Source: Aspidiotus rigidus (Eukaryota; Arthropoda; Insecta; Hemiptera; Diaspididae). Taken from it: a DNA stretch of 64,000 bases. The stretch lies in contig JAVHKY010000029.1 in NCBI GenBank assembly GCA_035079385.1, positions 3,224,001-3,288,000 of the forward strand, read 5' to 3'. Positions 1 through 13,400 of the stretch are shown piece after piece. Numbering within the stretch: position 1 is the first letter of the stretch; every line of letters starts with the position of its first letter. Under the pieces are notes generated by a model. That model was given only the letters and a program-made list of their open reading frames with translations, made no database searches and had not been told where the DNA came from. A program made the position numbers and the translations under genes.

Positions 1-779
1 AAAAAGGTGCAGATCTATATTAATAATGTTACCATTTATTATTTGTATTGGATGACACGCGTAATTTTTTTAGCTCATTTGCCTCATTCGAATGTGAAAT
101 GTATGAATTAATGCTTCTAATGATAGAGTAAGCATTGAGAAAAATATGAGTAATGCTCACGAATATGATGCTGACCCGATAGAGCTCTTAGTCATGCTAC
201 AAGTAATTACTGGAAAGGAGAAGATAGAAACGGCTTTCTCGTGTTGCACTCAGGTCAATTCTATCCTGGCTTTAAACTCACCTAGATCGCGCTGCCATCG
301 TCAAAAGGAAGTTGTTACCACTTCGAGGGAGCAAAGGAAGCACGCAAATTTGATCACCTAAAAGTGAAAACGTTATTATTAACAACATTAGGACTGCCAA
401 CTCCTGCAACTTCAGTTCAAGTTCGGACCGAAGCAGGTCTCAAATTCTAGAATCGAGGGTGATAAGATTGTCAAAAAATTCTCATCACAACTTTCCTTGT
501 TGGACCTTGATTCATTTGGAAATACTTGCCCAAACTTAGTCTACGCGCAGGAGCCTCAGAACCCCCGTCTTCACTTTGGTTGACTCACCTTAACTACCAA
601 CTTTTTATCCTCTGTCCACAATTTCCGCAACTTCCAATTTACCAACGAATTTTTCTCCTTCACAACAACCAATTCACCACCGAACATATTCGCTTCCAAA
701 TCAATTACCTTCTTGATAAACCGTCCATAACAAACCCCTACAACCCATACATTCGACCCCCCGTGGACTTTTCATCAAT
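1..779. other. No gene recognised
   Basis: Short chance ORFs only. Probably intron of the Zasp gene whose 5' part lies outside the window. Confidence 0.4.
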
Positions 780-2390
780 TTAAAAAACTCACGGGTTCTT
801 TAACGGAGTTGAACGAGAGGTGGCAGGAAACCCGTCTTATAGGGCATGCGGTATCTGACAAAAAATTAGGATGCCGTTGCAAGTTTTGTAACGGCGAACG
901 GGGAACCCACAAGTTGAACTTCTATCATATACAGCTCGAGAGTCAGCCTTTTTCTCAGTTTTGTCATATTATATATATATAGACGGATGGAAATTTTCCT
1001 CGAGTTCCCTTCTACATCATTATATAAAGCTTCATAAGTTCACGTCCCTTTCCTACCATGTGTAGTTTGAAAGTCAAAATTCATTCAAGTCCCTTACTTA
1101 TCATATACAGCTCGAGAGTGGAAATTTTTATTTTTGAAGTATCCTTCCTATCTAGAGCTCGAGAGTCGAAATTTTATGCAGTCCTCCTACTATCATATAT
1201 ATAGCTTGAAAGTCAAAATTATTCCGAGTCCCCTTCCTATGATCTATAACTCTAGAGACAAAATTTTTCCCGAGAATTTTTTCAAGTCCCCCTCCTATCA
1301 TAAACAGCTTAGAGCTTGAACTTTTCTAAGTCCCGAAAATGATGACGTGACAATATTTGATTGCGCTCGCACTCGCGCTCGTTTTCTGTAAATACCCCCT
1401 CAACAAAAGAGGTAGCGGGTTCCCCACTAAGAAGTTGACTGACGTACCAGATCTATATATGACGTCATCAGGTTGTGACGTCACAGACCCAGTCTTTGGA
1501 GCTATACATGATAGGAGAGGGACTTGAAAAAACGACGGCTACCTTAACGAAGTTGGACGAGGAACGTAGGGAACCTGTTCTATGAGCCGAATTGTAATAT
1601 GATAGGAGGGGAACTTGAAACAATTTCGTCTCTCGAGCTTTCGACCTCCAATTTCCAAGTCCTCCCCCCCCCCCCCCTCTTACCATATTATGTAGCTCGC
1701 GAGTCAACATTTTTCCAAGTCCCCCTCCTATCATATATAGCTCGAGAGTTAGAATTTTCCAAGTACCCCTTCTATCATATATAGCTCGAGAGTCAAAATT
1801 TTAACAGGGAACCTGTTTTATGGGGAGCTTTTTGAGAAATTTGCCGTGCGCCGTCCACCGTCTAGCGAAAAACATGGAAAAATTTCGACTCTCCAGCCAT
1901 ATACGATAGGAGAGGGACTTAGAAAAATTTCGACTCTCAGGCTATATATGATATGAAAGGGACTTGGAAAAATATCAACTCTTGAGCTATCATATATGCT
2001 GGAGATTCGAGAAAAATGTGGACTCTCAAACTATATTACACTAGGCTTATAGTAGGTTTAGGCCTTCTTTATACTAGCCTTATTTAGGTCTAGACTTCCT
2101 TGAATTTTCAATACCAAATCCCATTTGACTCATAAAACAGGTTCCCTGCGTTCCTCGTTTAACTTCGTTAAGGAAGCCGTCGTTTTCCTTAGTTTTTCGC
2201 CGGACAGCGCACGACAAAATTTTCAAGAAAAAACCCACAGAACAGGTTCCCTGTTAAAATTTCGACTTCTAAGCTATGATACAACCTCCAAGCCATATAT
2301 GATAGGAAGGCGACTTCCAAGCTATATACACATATGATAGGAAAGGGACTTGGAAAATTTTCGACCTCCAACCTATATATGATACAATCT
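780..2390. repeat. Scattered copies of the 45-bp minisatellite with motifs A and B
   Basis: Units AGCTCGAGAGTCGAAATT and reverse forms lie at 920-1320 and 1500-2390. Motif B lies at about 1541-1590 and inverted at 2080-2180, motif A at 1805-1870 and inverted at 2195-2260. A diverged B-like block is near 795-845. No gene is seen. Confidence 0.7.
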
Positions 2391-2395
2391 TAAGG

Positions 2396-2880
2396 TTGCC
2401 GGATCACCCAGAAAAATCCTACAATACATACCAGCGGGACGTCCGAGAAGAAGAATGCTGGATATATAAGCATCTTCAGAGGAAACAGACAATATGCATC
2501 ACCTATGCAGACAGGCCACTAGGCCTACCGCTATTGGGAAACGACGACGACGATAATTTTCATATGGATGCCCAGGCACATTGACCTCTTCGAACATGAC
2601 TTCGTTGATTGAGTCGCCAAACGAGCTACCTCCTTCACCCAAATAACCGACAAACTCTCTGTCCCATGCCTTACTATAAAAATCACTGTCTTTCACTCAT
2701 TACCCAATCATGGAACACGCTTTGGAAACTTCAGTTCAACAACAAATTTCTTCGTATTAAGAAAATTGCTGTCCCCTGGTCATATCCCATTAAGAACTCC
2801 AGACGAAAAGAAGCCATTTTTTCTCGTCTAAGAAAAGGCTACTTAAAAATTGTACACTCCCATGACTAACTCTCCATCTT
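2396..2880 (+). mobile_element. LINE fragment with RNase H remnant
   Basis: In one plus frame the stretch near 2.56-2.63 kb reads WMPRHIDLFEHDFVD followed by VAKRAT, the pattern W(I/M)PGHxxxxxNExAD-LAKxA of the RNase H domain in non-LTR retrotransposons. Stops lie on both sides. Bounds are approximate. Confidence 0.5.
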
Positions 2881-4497
2881 TCATACCCCCACCCCGAATC
2901 TCTGATTCAATCTTTCCGTTAATTTCTGTACCATTACAACTCCAACGTCTCCAAGTCTATGCCACTATCATAGCTTCAAACTCGAATGCTTAGTGGTTGG
3001 AATTTTTCTAAGTTTCACTCTTCATATGAATAGCTCAAAGTTCCAAATTTTCAGGGTGCACAGCTCGATGGTCGAGATTTGCTAATTTCCCTTTCCTATG
3101 TTTATAAGTTACAAGTTTGTAGCGCTTACATTTTTTGCTTCTCCCAGCGGAAATTGAAGATGTGGGGTGAATGAAGAAGATATTTTCTATAGTAAAGAAC
3201 ATTTAAGATACCGTACGTAATTCACTTTTCTTCGTTTTAAACTACGCTCTACAAAATGAACGAACATTCTTCAAATTTTGTGCATTGTACAACTCATAGA
3301 AAGCTCGGACTAAAATTGCTATAGAATGATATTAATCTTTATGCACATACGCGTTTGTAGATTATATTTTACACTTGCACGCTTCAACTGCCGAGCACCC
3401 TCCAATAACATTGTGACGTTAATCGAGTGATTTATTCTAACATATTTGATGCCAACGTGTACAAAACTTGTACAATTTAATTAATAAACGTAAATGAATA
3501 ATATTATGATGAGAAAATTGAGTCAATTGATGTAAGAGAGTACCTTTGTAAGCGTTAGCTCCAAAGCCAGCAAAATTTGCAGAACGAAGCCAAAGAATTA
3601 TCAGCCATGTCTGTGCATCACAAGATCATTCGACTTGTCCGTTCTAGCGACAACTTTAGCTTAGTTCTAATGAAAATTAAATTTTAAAGAGCGCTAGATG
3701 ATTATTCAAATTGAAGTTACCTCCCTTTTTCTCAAGTGACAATTTTTGCCAGCGATAGCATAGAATTATCCATGCATGCGTAGAATTGAGTACAATATTG
3801 ACTGATCCCCTCCTTTCCACGAAGAAATATCTTGTGATTTTTTGCGGAATTAGTTCTGATTATGATCACCTCCCGCGATCGTTGCGACGCGTAAGATAAC
3901 TTCTGGCGATCGCGAAATTTGATAGGTCGAGAAAGTACGACACGCGTCGCAAAAACTCGCGATTAGTTTATGTGATAATTGCGCATTAACTAGAGTCAAT
4001 TTTGAAAACGGAGAACATCAATTGTAATCAACGTTGAACTTCGAGACTTACAAACTTTCCTTTACGCGTTTTTCAATTTTTTTCTTTTGGAGTGGGGAGG
4101 CAGGGAAGTTGAAATCCATGGTCAGATGACTAGCAGTCTTGCTAGTAGGGAGGTACTGAATTCATCCGCGAAGAGTCTAAGGTCAGTCGTAGCGATTAGG
4201 AAGAGTCCTTGGAGACACCGTTTTGGATGGGATGGGATGGGGCTAACAGTACTGGTTTTGAATTCTAACGGTTAGAAACCTACCACGGAGGAAGGATTGG
4301 AGAAGGTCAAAGGCCAATATCATATGATTTGGAGATGTATTCCTTCCATATCGATCAAATATTTTCCATGACTGAAGTTTTCTTAAACATTATAGCCGTA
4401 AAGGAGGACATCCTTCGATGAAATATAATGTCATAAATAAGATTTTTAGTTGATCGTTTTTGTTTGATGAACTACTATTTTCTCGAATTTCTTACAG
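2881..4497. other. Zasp intron, no gene recognised
   Basis: AT-rich sequence. One small inverted pair (TTGCGACGCGT near 3880 and ACGCGTCGCAA near 3945) could form a hairpin. Nothing else stands out. Confidence 0.4.
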
Positions 4498-7400
4498 GTT
4501 GTTACCAGACAATTTAATAGTCCAATTGGATTATATTCCGAACAAAATATTGCCAACTCTGTAAATACTCATCTTGGAGGCAGTGGAGGAGGAGTTCCGT
4601 AAGTGTTAATTTTTTTTAATGTTATATTTTTATAGATTGATCAATATATCATAGTTTTATAATAGGTAGCGGATCTCTTTTTTTTTTATCTCTAAAATTA
4701 CCGGTCTAACTTTCCTCCCGTTTCTACAATTTTTCCAGGAATGGTGGAGGGTCTGTTTACTATAACCCACCAAATAGGCAAGTAAAATACTCGTATAAAA
4801 AGGAAAAACAAAAAAAATCACGCTTTGTAGTAATTGCGTACGTACTTCGTACGTTTTAACGTCATCTTGGCTGGCTTTTGAATTAATTCTTTTTTTCATA
4901 ATCGATTCGCATCTAAAGATGCCAGGCCGTAAACAGAGAACGAAGTTGAATAATTGCAGTATTTTCCTTCGCTTCGAAATGATATTTCACCACTTTATTC
5001 GAAAGGTTTACTGATCGAGACTAAAATCTCTGTCATGAGATTATTGAAATTCGTTTCAATGGAAATTTGTAAAGGCTGTCAGTCGTAGAACAACTGATTA
5101 TAGGATTTCTTTCCTTCCCCGAAGTGTTCATATTCAATTCTACTCTTACGAAAACATTGCTTGCTCTTTCTAAATATTTTTTTATGATATTTTTTTCCCC
5201 TTTTTGTTTTCGTTTCTTTCTCTTTTTTAAATCAGAATTATATGATTACAGAAAAATATCATCGCCAAATTTCAATGAAATTTTTTGAGATATCTCAGTT
5301 AGAAAAAACTCAGTAATATCATTCCCTGGTGAAGGAATACATATTATTAAACTGTACTACGGCCTTTCATCATAGACTAATTCTTCATTACATTCATATC
5401 GTTCAACTGAAGTATTGTAAAAATTTAGTTTCATTACATTATTAGTCTTTGTCTTTCTCCGAAAAAAAAAAAAAAAAAAAAAAAACCATAGTCGAAAGTC
5501 CTAAAAAAAAATCGCAGTTTCGTAATTAAAATAAATAAATAAAATAAATATCATCCATTATTATTTTATAGTTCTGAACTGTTACTACATTTCTAATTAT
5601 AGTATTTTCATTGATCTTTCCTTCCTGGAACGCAAATTTCAACATCCTGAAAAATAATTCTCATTTCTGTTTGTTTCCTCCTAATAATTATCCTTTTTCT
5701 ACCCTCTTTCCTACAATTCATAACTTGAATTTTTCTATTTTTTCATAATTTTTTTTTTATTTTGGTTATCAACTTCGTTTTTTTTTTTTTTTTTTTTTGC
5801 AATATTTGCGAGATACGAATAACAAAGTACTCAAATTGAATATTCAATGAGAAAAAAGATAAGAAATATTGGCACGTAAACAAAGAGTAGAAGTAATATT
5901 GACTAATAGCATGATGCGAGATGAAAAGAAGCTTTTCATATTTGAAAATATTTTTATATTGCTCCTCACGTTACGAATAGTAGTAGACGCAATAAGTAAG
6001 ATTTAAAAAATAGACTGTATTTTGGAGAAACAATTTACAGTAGTTTGATGCGAAAAAAGTTTTATAGGTTATCATAAACTCGCTGTACATTAGTTTAGTG
6101 TTTGAAACAGACTATTAATAAAGCGTAAGATTTGCAGTAACGGTATAAAGTTTCGCTTATTTGCCTAAAATAAAATTCATATTTTGCTAACGATTTTGCA
6201 TGCTACTGCAGTGTATATAGCCCAAGTAAAACTTACGTTTAAAAATCAAAGAAAAATCAAATAAAAAAGGAAAAAGAAAAAGCTTAATTAATGTAAATTT
6301 TGTATGCTACCTGTCCTGATTTCCCTTCCTTTCCCCAATATTTGTGTTTTCAGAATAAAAAAGACTGTTTTGTACGATCCATCCAAATCGGAAACCTATA
6401 AAGCTCTGCAAGAAACCGAATTAGGCAATCATTATCCACAAGAACACATCATACCTGTAACGCGTGTCTTCTCCCCGGTCACTAAAACTCCTACAAAAGT
6501 ACGTATTTTTTATGAAAATTTTGTTTTTCTTATGGTACACGTCTATGTGCTGTATGTGTGCATCTTATTCTCAATTTTATGTCGTCTTCCAAAGAAGGTA
6601 CAGTTGCAAACCAGAGTGTTGTCAAAGCTCACGAAAAAGTTATGCAATTGACTTGAAAAATTTAAAGACTGATGTTTGCATCCGTATTACTTTTCAAATT
6701 CTATTTTCACGAACATGTGGATATAGTTACTCGTGTCTTACGTGGCCAGTTTTCAATACCTTATCGATAATATTTTTTACATTATTCTCAATAATTATAA
6801 TCCAAGTTCAACAGTATTTTTCGCCCCATTTTTCATCAGTAATTCAATCATCTATACTTCTTTCATACACAGTATTTATGAGTTTTTTAACGCTCAGCAC
6901 TGTAATATTGTGTTTTCTAGCATGGAGTATACTACTACTAACGTAAAGCATCACACCCATACCGTGAAGAATTTTTTCACGAAACAGATCACATAAGCAA
7001 TACAGAGAAGAATATTATTATCTTTATCTACGTTTTATTAGTTTTTGAGTTTCTATTTACCTTACAATAATGTATTTTGCAAAAAATTTTAATTCTCGTG
7101 ACGCATTTTCAATGAAATCCTAATTTCATTTTATTAAAACTTGATTTTTATTTCCATCGTGTTCCATGTTTCAACTTTCATTTTTTTTCTTGTCTAACGT
7201 TCGTTTACTCCATCGTGTGCATTTGTGTACGTACGCGTTTATGTTTCGATTCCCAAATCACAATCGTATCTCAGAGTTTTCAAGAAATCTTCGAATTAAT
7301 ATGTCAACACTCGACAGATACCACCCGAAAAAATTAGATATGGATTACAATATTATGTAGGGTACATGAGAAGGGAGAGCGGTTGTTTGAAGTTTTAGCT

Positions 7401-10400
7401 CAATAATAAAAATTTTCTCAAGCCTCCTCCCCCTTTCCCCGTATCTATATGCGTTACCATGAATTTTACTAAATGAAGTTTTTCAGAACCACTGTCTTGA
7501 GGATGAAAATCTTCTCTTCCCTCGATATCGAAAGTCGGAATTTTCCCAAGTCTCCAAAAGGATTTGAAACCAAGTTTCTGTGAATGGAGTTTATTACATT
7601 TTCTTGTCTGGCTCCCGCCAGCTCTGAAACACCATTCTTCATAACTACCACTCGAAGATTGAAATCCTTTAAACCTTTTTATACAGTTCGGAGTTTAAAA
7701 TTTTATCAAGTCTCTAAAAAATCTAAAGCCTAACCGCTAAAGTACTCAGCAAGTTCCACAGCGTTTCACCGCATAGCTCCCGCTTTCCTTGGATCCACGA
7801 TTCCTTTGATCGATATGTTGCGAGAGAAGGGCCAATCTTCATCTCAAAACAAATATGGTTCAAATCCATCACAACTGGCAAAAACGGTCCACGTCCCCCT
7901 CCTATCTTACATAGCTCAACGGTTGGACTTGGAAAACTTTTGACTTTTGAGCCATAATTTTATAATAGGCAGGGACTTGGAAAAATTTCAACTTTCAAGC
8001 TATAATCATAGGCAGAGGAATAATTTCGACTTTTGAGCCATAATTGATACAAAAGGGACTTGGAAGAAAATGTTGACTCTTGAGTCATAATATATGCTAG
8101 AAGAGGGACTAAATTTGTACTTTCAGGCTACATATATGTACACAAAGAGAAACCTAAGACTCTTCAAGACTCTCAATGCCAAAACAAATTCGACCCACAG
8201 AGCAGGTGTCCTGTGTCCCTCGTTTAACTTTGTTAACGAAGCCGTCGTTTTCAGACATATGTGTACACCTCAAAGGACGAAATTTTTCCAAGTCCTCAAG
8301 GTAGGTCAGTTGTCTATACAATTTTATAGACCCCGCCTACCTGAGATTGACAATTTGCCAGAAAGACGTCGGACAGTGAACACGAGAAATTTTTGTAGAA
8401 ACCCCCCTCTCCCTTCCATATAGTAGGTTTCCTGTTGGAAGTCGGCTCTCTTGAAATAATAGGAATTCATCATCATCGGGCCTTGTGCTTCATATCTGAA
8501 GCCTCACCTCGGCGATCCATCAACCAATGTCCTCCACCACTAGTTCCCAGTCTGTCCGATCCTCCGCTCTATATAAAGCCCGTTCCAGGGGCTGGTCCGA
8601 AATCTCCTTGACCTAGTCTTTTACTCTTGACTTTTTCCTGGACCACCAGTTTCCCCAGGTTACCCGAGGGAATTATGGGAACCAAAAGTGGTCTCAGAAG
8701 TGAACGTATTTGAATTTCAAATCCTCAGACCTCGCTAGTGTAACCGATGACTTACTCTTCGGCTAATGAGTTATTTCATCTCCTGTATATACTTCACACC
8801 TTATGACGACAAAATAGTCAATTTAGATGGCAGATACTTCTGGCTGGTACCGTTTTCATTTACTTGAAAGACTGGCTACAATTATTGGGTAGATCATCTT
8901 ACTAATGATGAGAGGAGTCAACTGTCACTTTTCTTCCTCTACTTTAGCTTGATGAAATTAGGAAAATTGTGAAATTCTGGAAATTCCTACTTACTTTTTC
9001 TCAATTGAAATCCCTTCTGTGGCCCCGATCGCATTGAAGATTCTCAGAGCCATCACATACAATCGTCCACTTAACACCACTTTCAAACTCATAACTACAC
9101 AACCTGTGGGCTTCGAAGATTTTTATGGGCTCGACCACGTTACAAATAATCAAGTACAAGAAAACTTCATAATTTCAAGTCGAGATGCGTAAAATTTAAA
9201 AAATTTCCCAGAGAAACCATAAAAAGAAGTAGTCTGCAATCTCGATTCGGAGAGGAGGTATAATTGACCGCTGGTGAAATACTCGTATAATAGGTATAAC
9301 AAAAATTTAATTCATCTAGTTTCATCAAAATACACATCTTGAAACATCTTCAACAACTTATGATCCTCACTTAATCGCTTTTCCATTGTTTTTTTTTTTT
9401 TTTTGTCGTTTGCATTGTTGTCACTGACCTAACCATTTGTGTTTCGTCTTATTTCTTTTACAGCATTTACAACCGCCGACGAATACTTACTGCGGCGCAC
9501 CAAATGTAAGTACTGTGTATACCAACGGCGGCGACAGTGTGCTTCGGGTGGAATGGCCGCCTCAAGACCACGAAGAGTGGTATGATTTCATGTATAGTCT
9601 CTACTACTAAAAAAAATCACCGCCTGGCTTACATTTTGTGGAGGGGTTGCTTTATTAAACTATTAAGATAACTTTCTCTTTTTTTTTTCTTTCTCTCCTC
9701 TTTTTTTTAACATACACAATTTTTTTTTTGGTTACAATTCGACCGATATGTACCTCTGACGCCGCCGCTGTTGCTGCACAAATAGACTTAACTCAATGCG
9801 AACCCTTTTGACTTCGCATGCGGTCGGTTCGTTCAGATTTGGTTGAATGAAAGTTTTGCATAATTCTTCTGTTCCAGAGAGCCTCTCCTCAGCCTCATCC
9901 AACCGCTCCTCATCCGAAGGTAAATACTGTATTTATAATCGTCCTTTACTACCAACACTGTGAGGGGCTGCTCTTTTAATCAAATCCTATGCGTTGATAC
10001 CCCTCCCATAGTAGGGAATAATTTGTAAATAAGTCTTCGAATTCTTTCCTCGCCATAAATTTTCTCCCCTCTCTTACAAATATCTACACATAGATGAAGT
10101 GTATACTAACGTACTTTGAACGCCGAGTCATAATCTAATAAAAATAAAATTTTTTCTATAGTTTATATAATAATATTATAATGCAAGTAGAGAAACTAAA
10201 ATGTTAACGCTTTTCCAATAAATACATCGATGAATAACCAGAGAATTGTGGGAATATGAATGAAAAGAAAAGCTGACACATTGACTAGGGCAATCATGTA
10301 CGCCACTCTTCCTTCTAAGGCATCAGAATGGGGCCTTTCAGTATGACAAAGAGACTTTTAACTGCGGTAGGGTTGTAAAAGGCCGGTTGGAATCCAAAAG

Positions 10401-13400
10401 TACGGAGAACTCGACCCAAGTACAAGGAAAACTTGCCTAAAAAGGGAGTCTAATCCAACGTTTTCTAGTATCAAGGCGCATTCCCAAGGAGGAGGGGCGT
10501 TGTAGAGTCGAAGCATTTTCTAGTAAGCCTCCTACGGGCCCCAAGTTCAATATCCAAGTTGACCTGATTCACTCTAGCCAGATATTTAATCGTTATCAGT
10601 TCCTTATAGAAAGCAGCTTGACTGAAAGGGACGTGAGTCATTTAACGTAGCAATCTTGCAGGCAACAGGACAAAATGACGACCCATGGGTCGTAATATCA
10701 GTCGACGTTTTTTTCCTACAAATACCGAAATCATGGACACCATCTCTAATGCAGACGGATAAGTCCAACGAGTTTATTGAGGATCCACAAACTTCCGAAA
10801 GTGAATTTTATGGAAGGGTGCAAGAAACTCACTAAGGAGTTCTGCAGGGTCGATCCATGCATCACGTACCTGTGCCAATAGTGGACGCGACTTAAAAATG
10901 CCGAGTCCGAGGAGAATACTGTAGATCAAGCTCAAATTCGGACATGAACAGTGTTGAAATAGAGAAGCTCGAGGGAGAACCAAGAGGGATCCCCACTTCC
11001 TCTGGTAAATCAATAAATTTTCCATATTTAAAAAATTTGGGGGATCAACATGAGTTCAGAAGGTAAAAAAATTCCTCCAATTCCTCTTGAGGGACACCCA
11101 ATTTTACGAGCAAGTCACTTATAAAATGGATAGCTACGGCCTTAGAGATGTGAGGGAATAAACCAACAACATCAAAGGGATATAAAGTCAAATCTGCAGG
11201 AAGACATACATCCTTCAGTCTATGTGCCAGAGAACTCAAGTTTTTTACTGAGTAGGGAGAGACAAACTAAACCGGCGTTGCAAGAATTTGGCAAGACAGT
11301 ATGTAGATGAAGATACAAACGAAACAACCGGCCGCATAAAGGTAGGGCTACTCATAAAGGAGCGGAATCCCAATTCCATGTCGATCCCTTCTCTTCTGGT
11401 CAAGTGTTTTTGAGTCATATGTGCGTAATATTATTTTGCGTTGACGATGTGTTGTGTACGTTGGAGTTTCTCTGGTATCTAAACCAGCAATACCCTTCCA
11501 TAAAATTTACTCTGGTAGTTGACGGGTCGTCGATTAATTCCTTGGATTTGAAAATCTTTGAAAGAGACGGCGTCCACACATTTGCTGTCTATAGAAAAGA
11601 CCGATATTGTGGTCCACGGCAAGTCTTTTTGCCCCGTTGCTCACGAGTTCGCTACATTCAAAAGCTTAATCCATTGGCTGACTCGCATCTTGCTGAGTCA
11701 GCTCTCCTTCCACAAGGAGTGTCGACTATAAAGCCCTTGCCAGAGTGAATGAGGTCAATTTGGACATCGAATTCATGGTTCAAAGGAAGATTACAAGAAA
11801 CGTCTCGATTCTACCACCTCCCTCCCTCGCGATTTAGAGCGTTGGATCAGGCTTCCATTTTTGGGGAAGTTCTCCTCGCAATTGAGTCGTGTCCTTCACC
11901 CCTCTAATTTTCGCCTCACGTATTATAAACTGAATACAGTTGAAAGTTTATTCGTTGAACTTAAGGACCCTGTTCCAACGATCGAGAGGAGTGGCGTGTA
12001 TAAGGTGGAATGTGGTGACTGTATAAGGGAGTTTACATCGGCGAAACTGGTTTTGAAAGCGAAAAATAAGGGCGCCTCTTGTACACGTTAGCGGTAATCG
12101 CTAGTTTACAGATCTTCAGTGGTTAAGAAGATACGATATATAGTTTGTAAGGATTGAGTTTTGGTAGGTAATACGTGAGATAATTTCGGCGAAATTGAAG
12201 GGGATCAATGCTAGTTTCAGCACAAAGGGCTGTAATAGGGGTAGAATTTAGATCTTAAGAAACACGTACGAAATTTTTTTCAGAGGCCGATTGAACCTGC
12301 TGTAGGTACACCTTTTTCTATTCTTTTTCTTCTGTCTCGTTCAAGTCTCAGGCTTAAGAACTAAAATTTTGTTGCGCGATCGACTTCTCCGGGGCAATAT
12401 ATTTCACAAAACCTAGATGGCACTACATATCATCGCAATTAGAGGCCATCCTCATTTCAAATATACAAAATATTTCTCTAAGTCCACTAAAGAAATGTCC
12501 TCAAGGTCCTTCATCGATTTTTCTTGCAACCCTCTCAAATATGCTGCTTTCAATTTCTTGAGAAGTCGAAGTCGTCAAGGGTAGAGGAAGGAAATAAAAT
12601 TCCCATTTACATATCCGAAATTCACAATACAAATTTGAGCAGACTCGGAGCCTAAAAAATACGTAACCCTCTTTCGACAGCACAAAAAGTCGTACGAAGC
12701 AATCTAAGTTGGGTCCGATTCATTCAATGAAGTAGTTTTTCTTCGAAAAGTATAAATTATTTATCAAAAACGGGTTTCCCGCTACTTCTTTATAAAACCG
12801 CACTGCATTTCCTGATCATTGTGATAAAAAATTTGTAAAGTACTCCATTGTATATTTTTATACATATTCATCAGAAAATTAGGGAAGTCATTATTATTCT
12901 ACACAGGAACGCATAATTATTAATTATATATTACACGCCAATATCTAGTTAGTTTATTTCAAATTTTGTATCCCCACGTCTTGATATATTTTCAACATAT
13001 GTACACTGATATTTTGTCAACGATGACGGCGATCCCCTGAACGAGACCGTGATCGATGAACTGATGATTCACCATCAGAATCCTCGTCACCACTTCCGAG
13101 ATATTGTGTCCAACCAGACTCCTGCTGAACCTCTTCACCGCCACTCGCATGTCCACCGTCGTCTCCAGTCCTGAGATAAGATCCCCAAGTATGAGACTGC
13201 GATCGATGAACTGACGATTCACCTTCTGTCGTCTGCGTCCTGGATCCCGACCCACCATTTTGTCGTATCCAATATACCAAATACTCGAGATTTCCCTCAT
13301 CTATAAGCCGCACATAGAAAAACTGACCATTCAGAATTCCACAAGCTACCGCATGGATAGTGAGAGCCTCATTTTGTGTGGTATCTGATCTCGGAAAAAC

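Noticed and set aside
6464..6946. Plus ORF of 160 codons
   Set aside because: It overlaps the Zasp exon 6354-6498 in another frame and continues into AT-rich intron.
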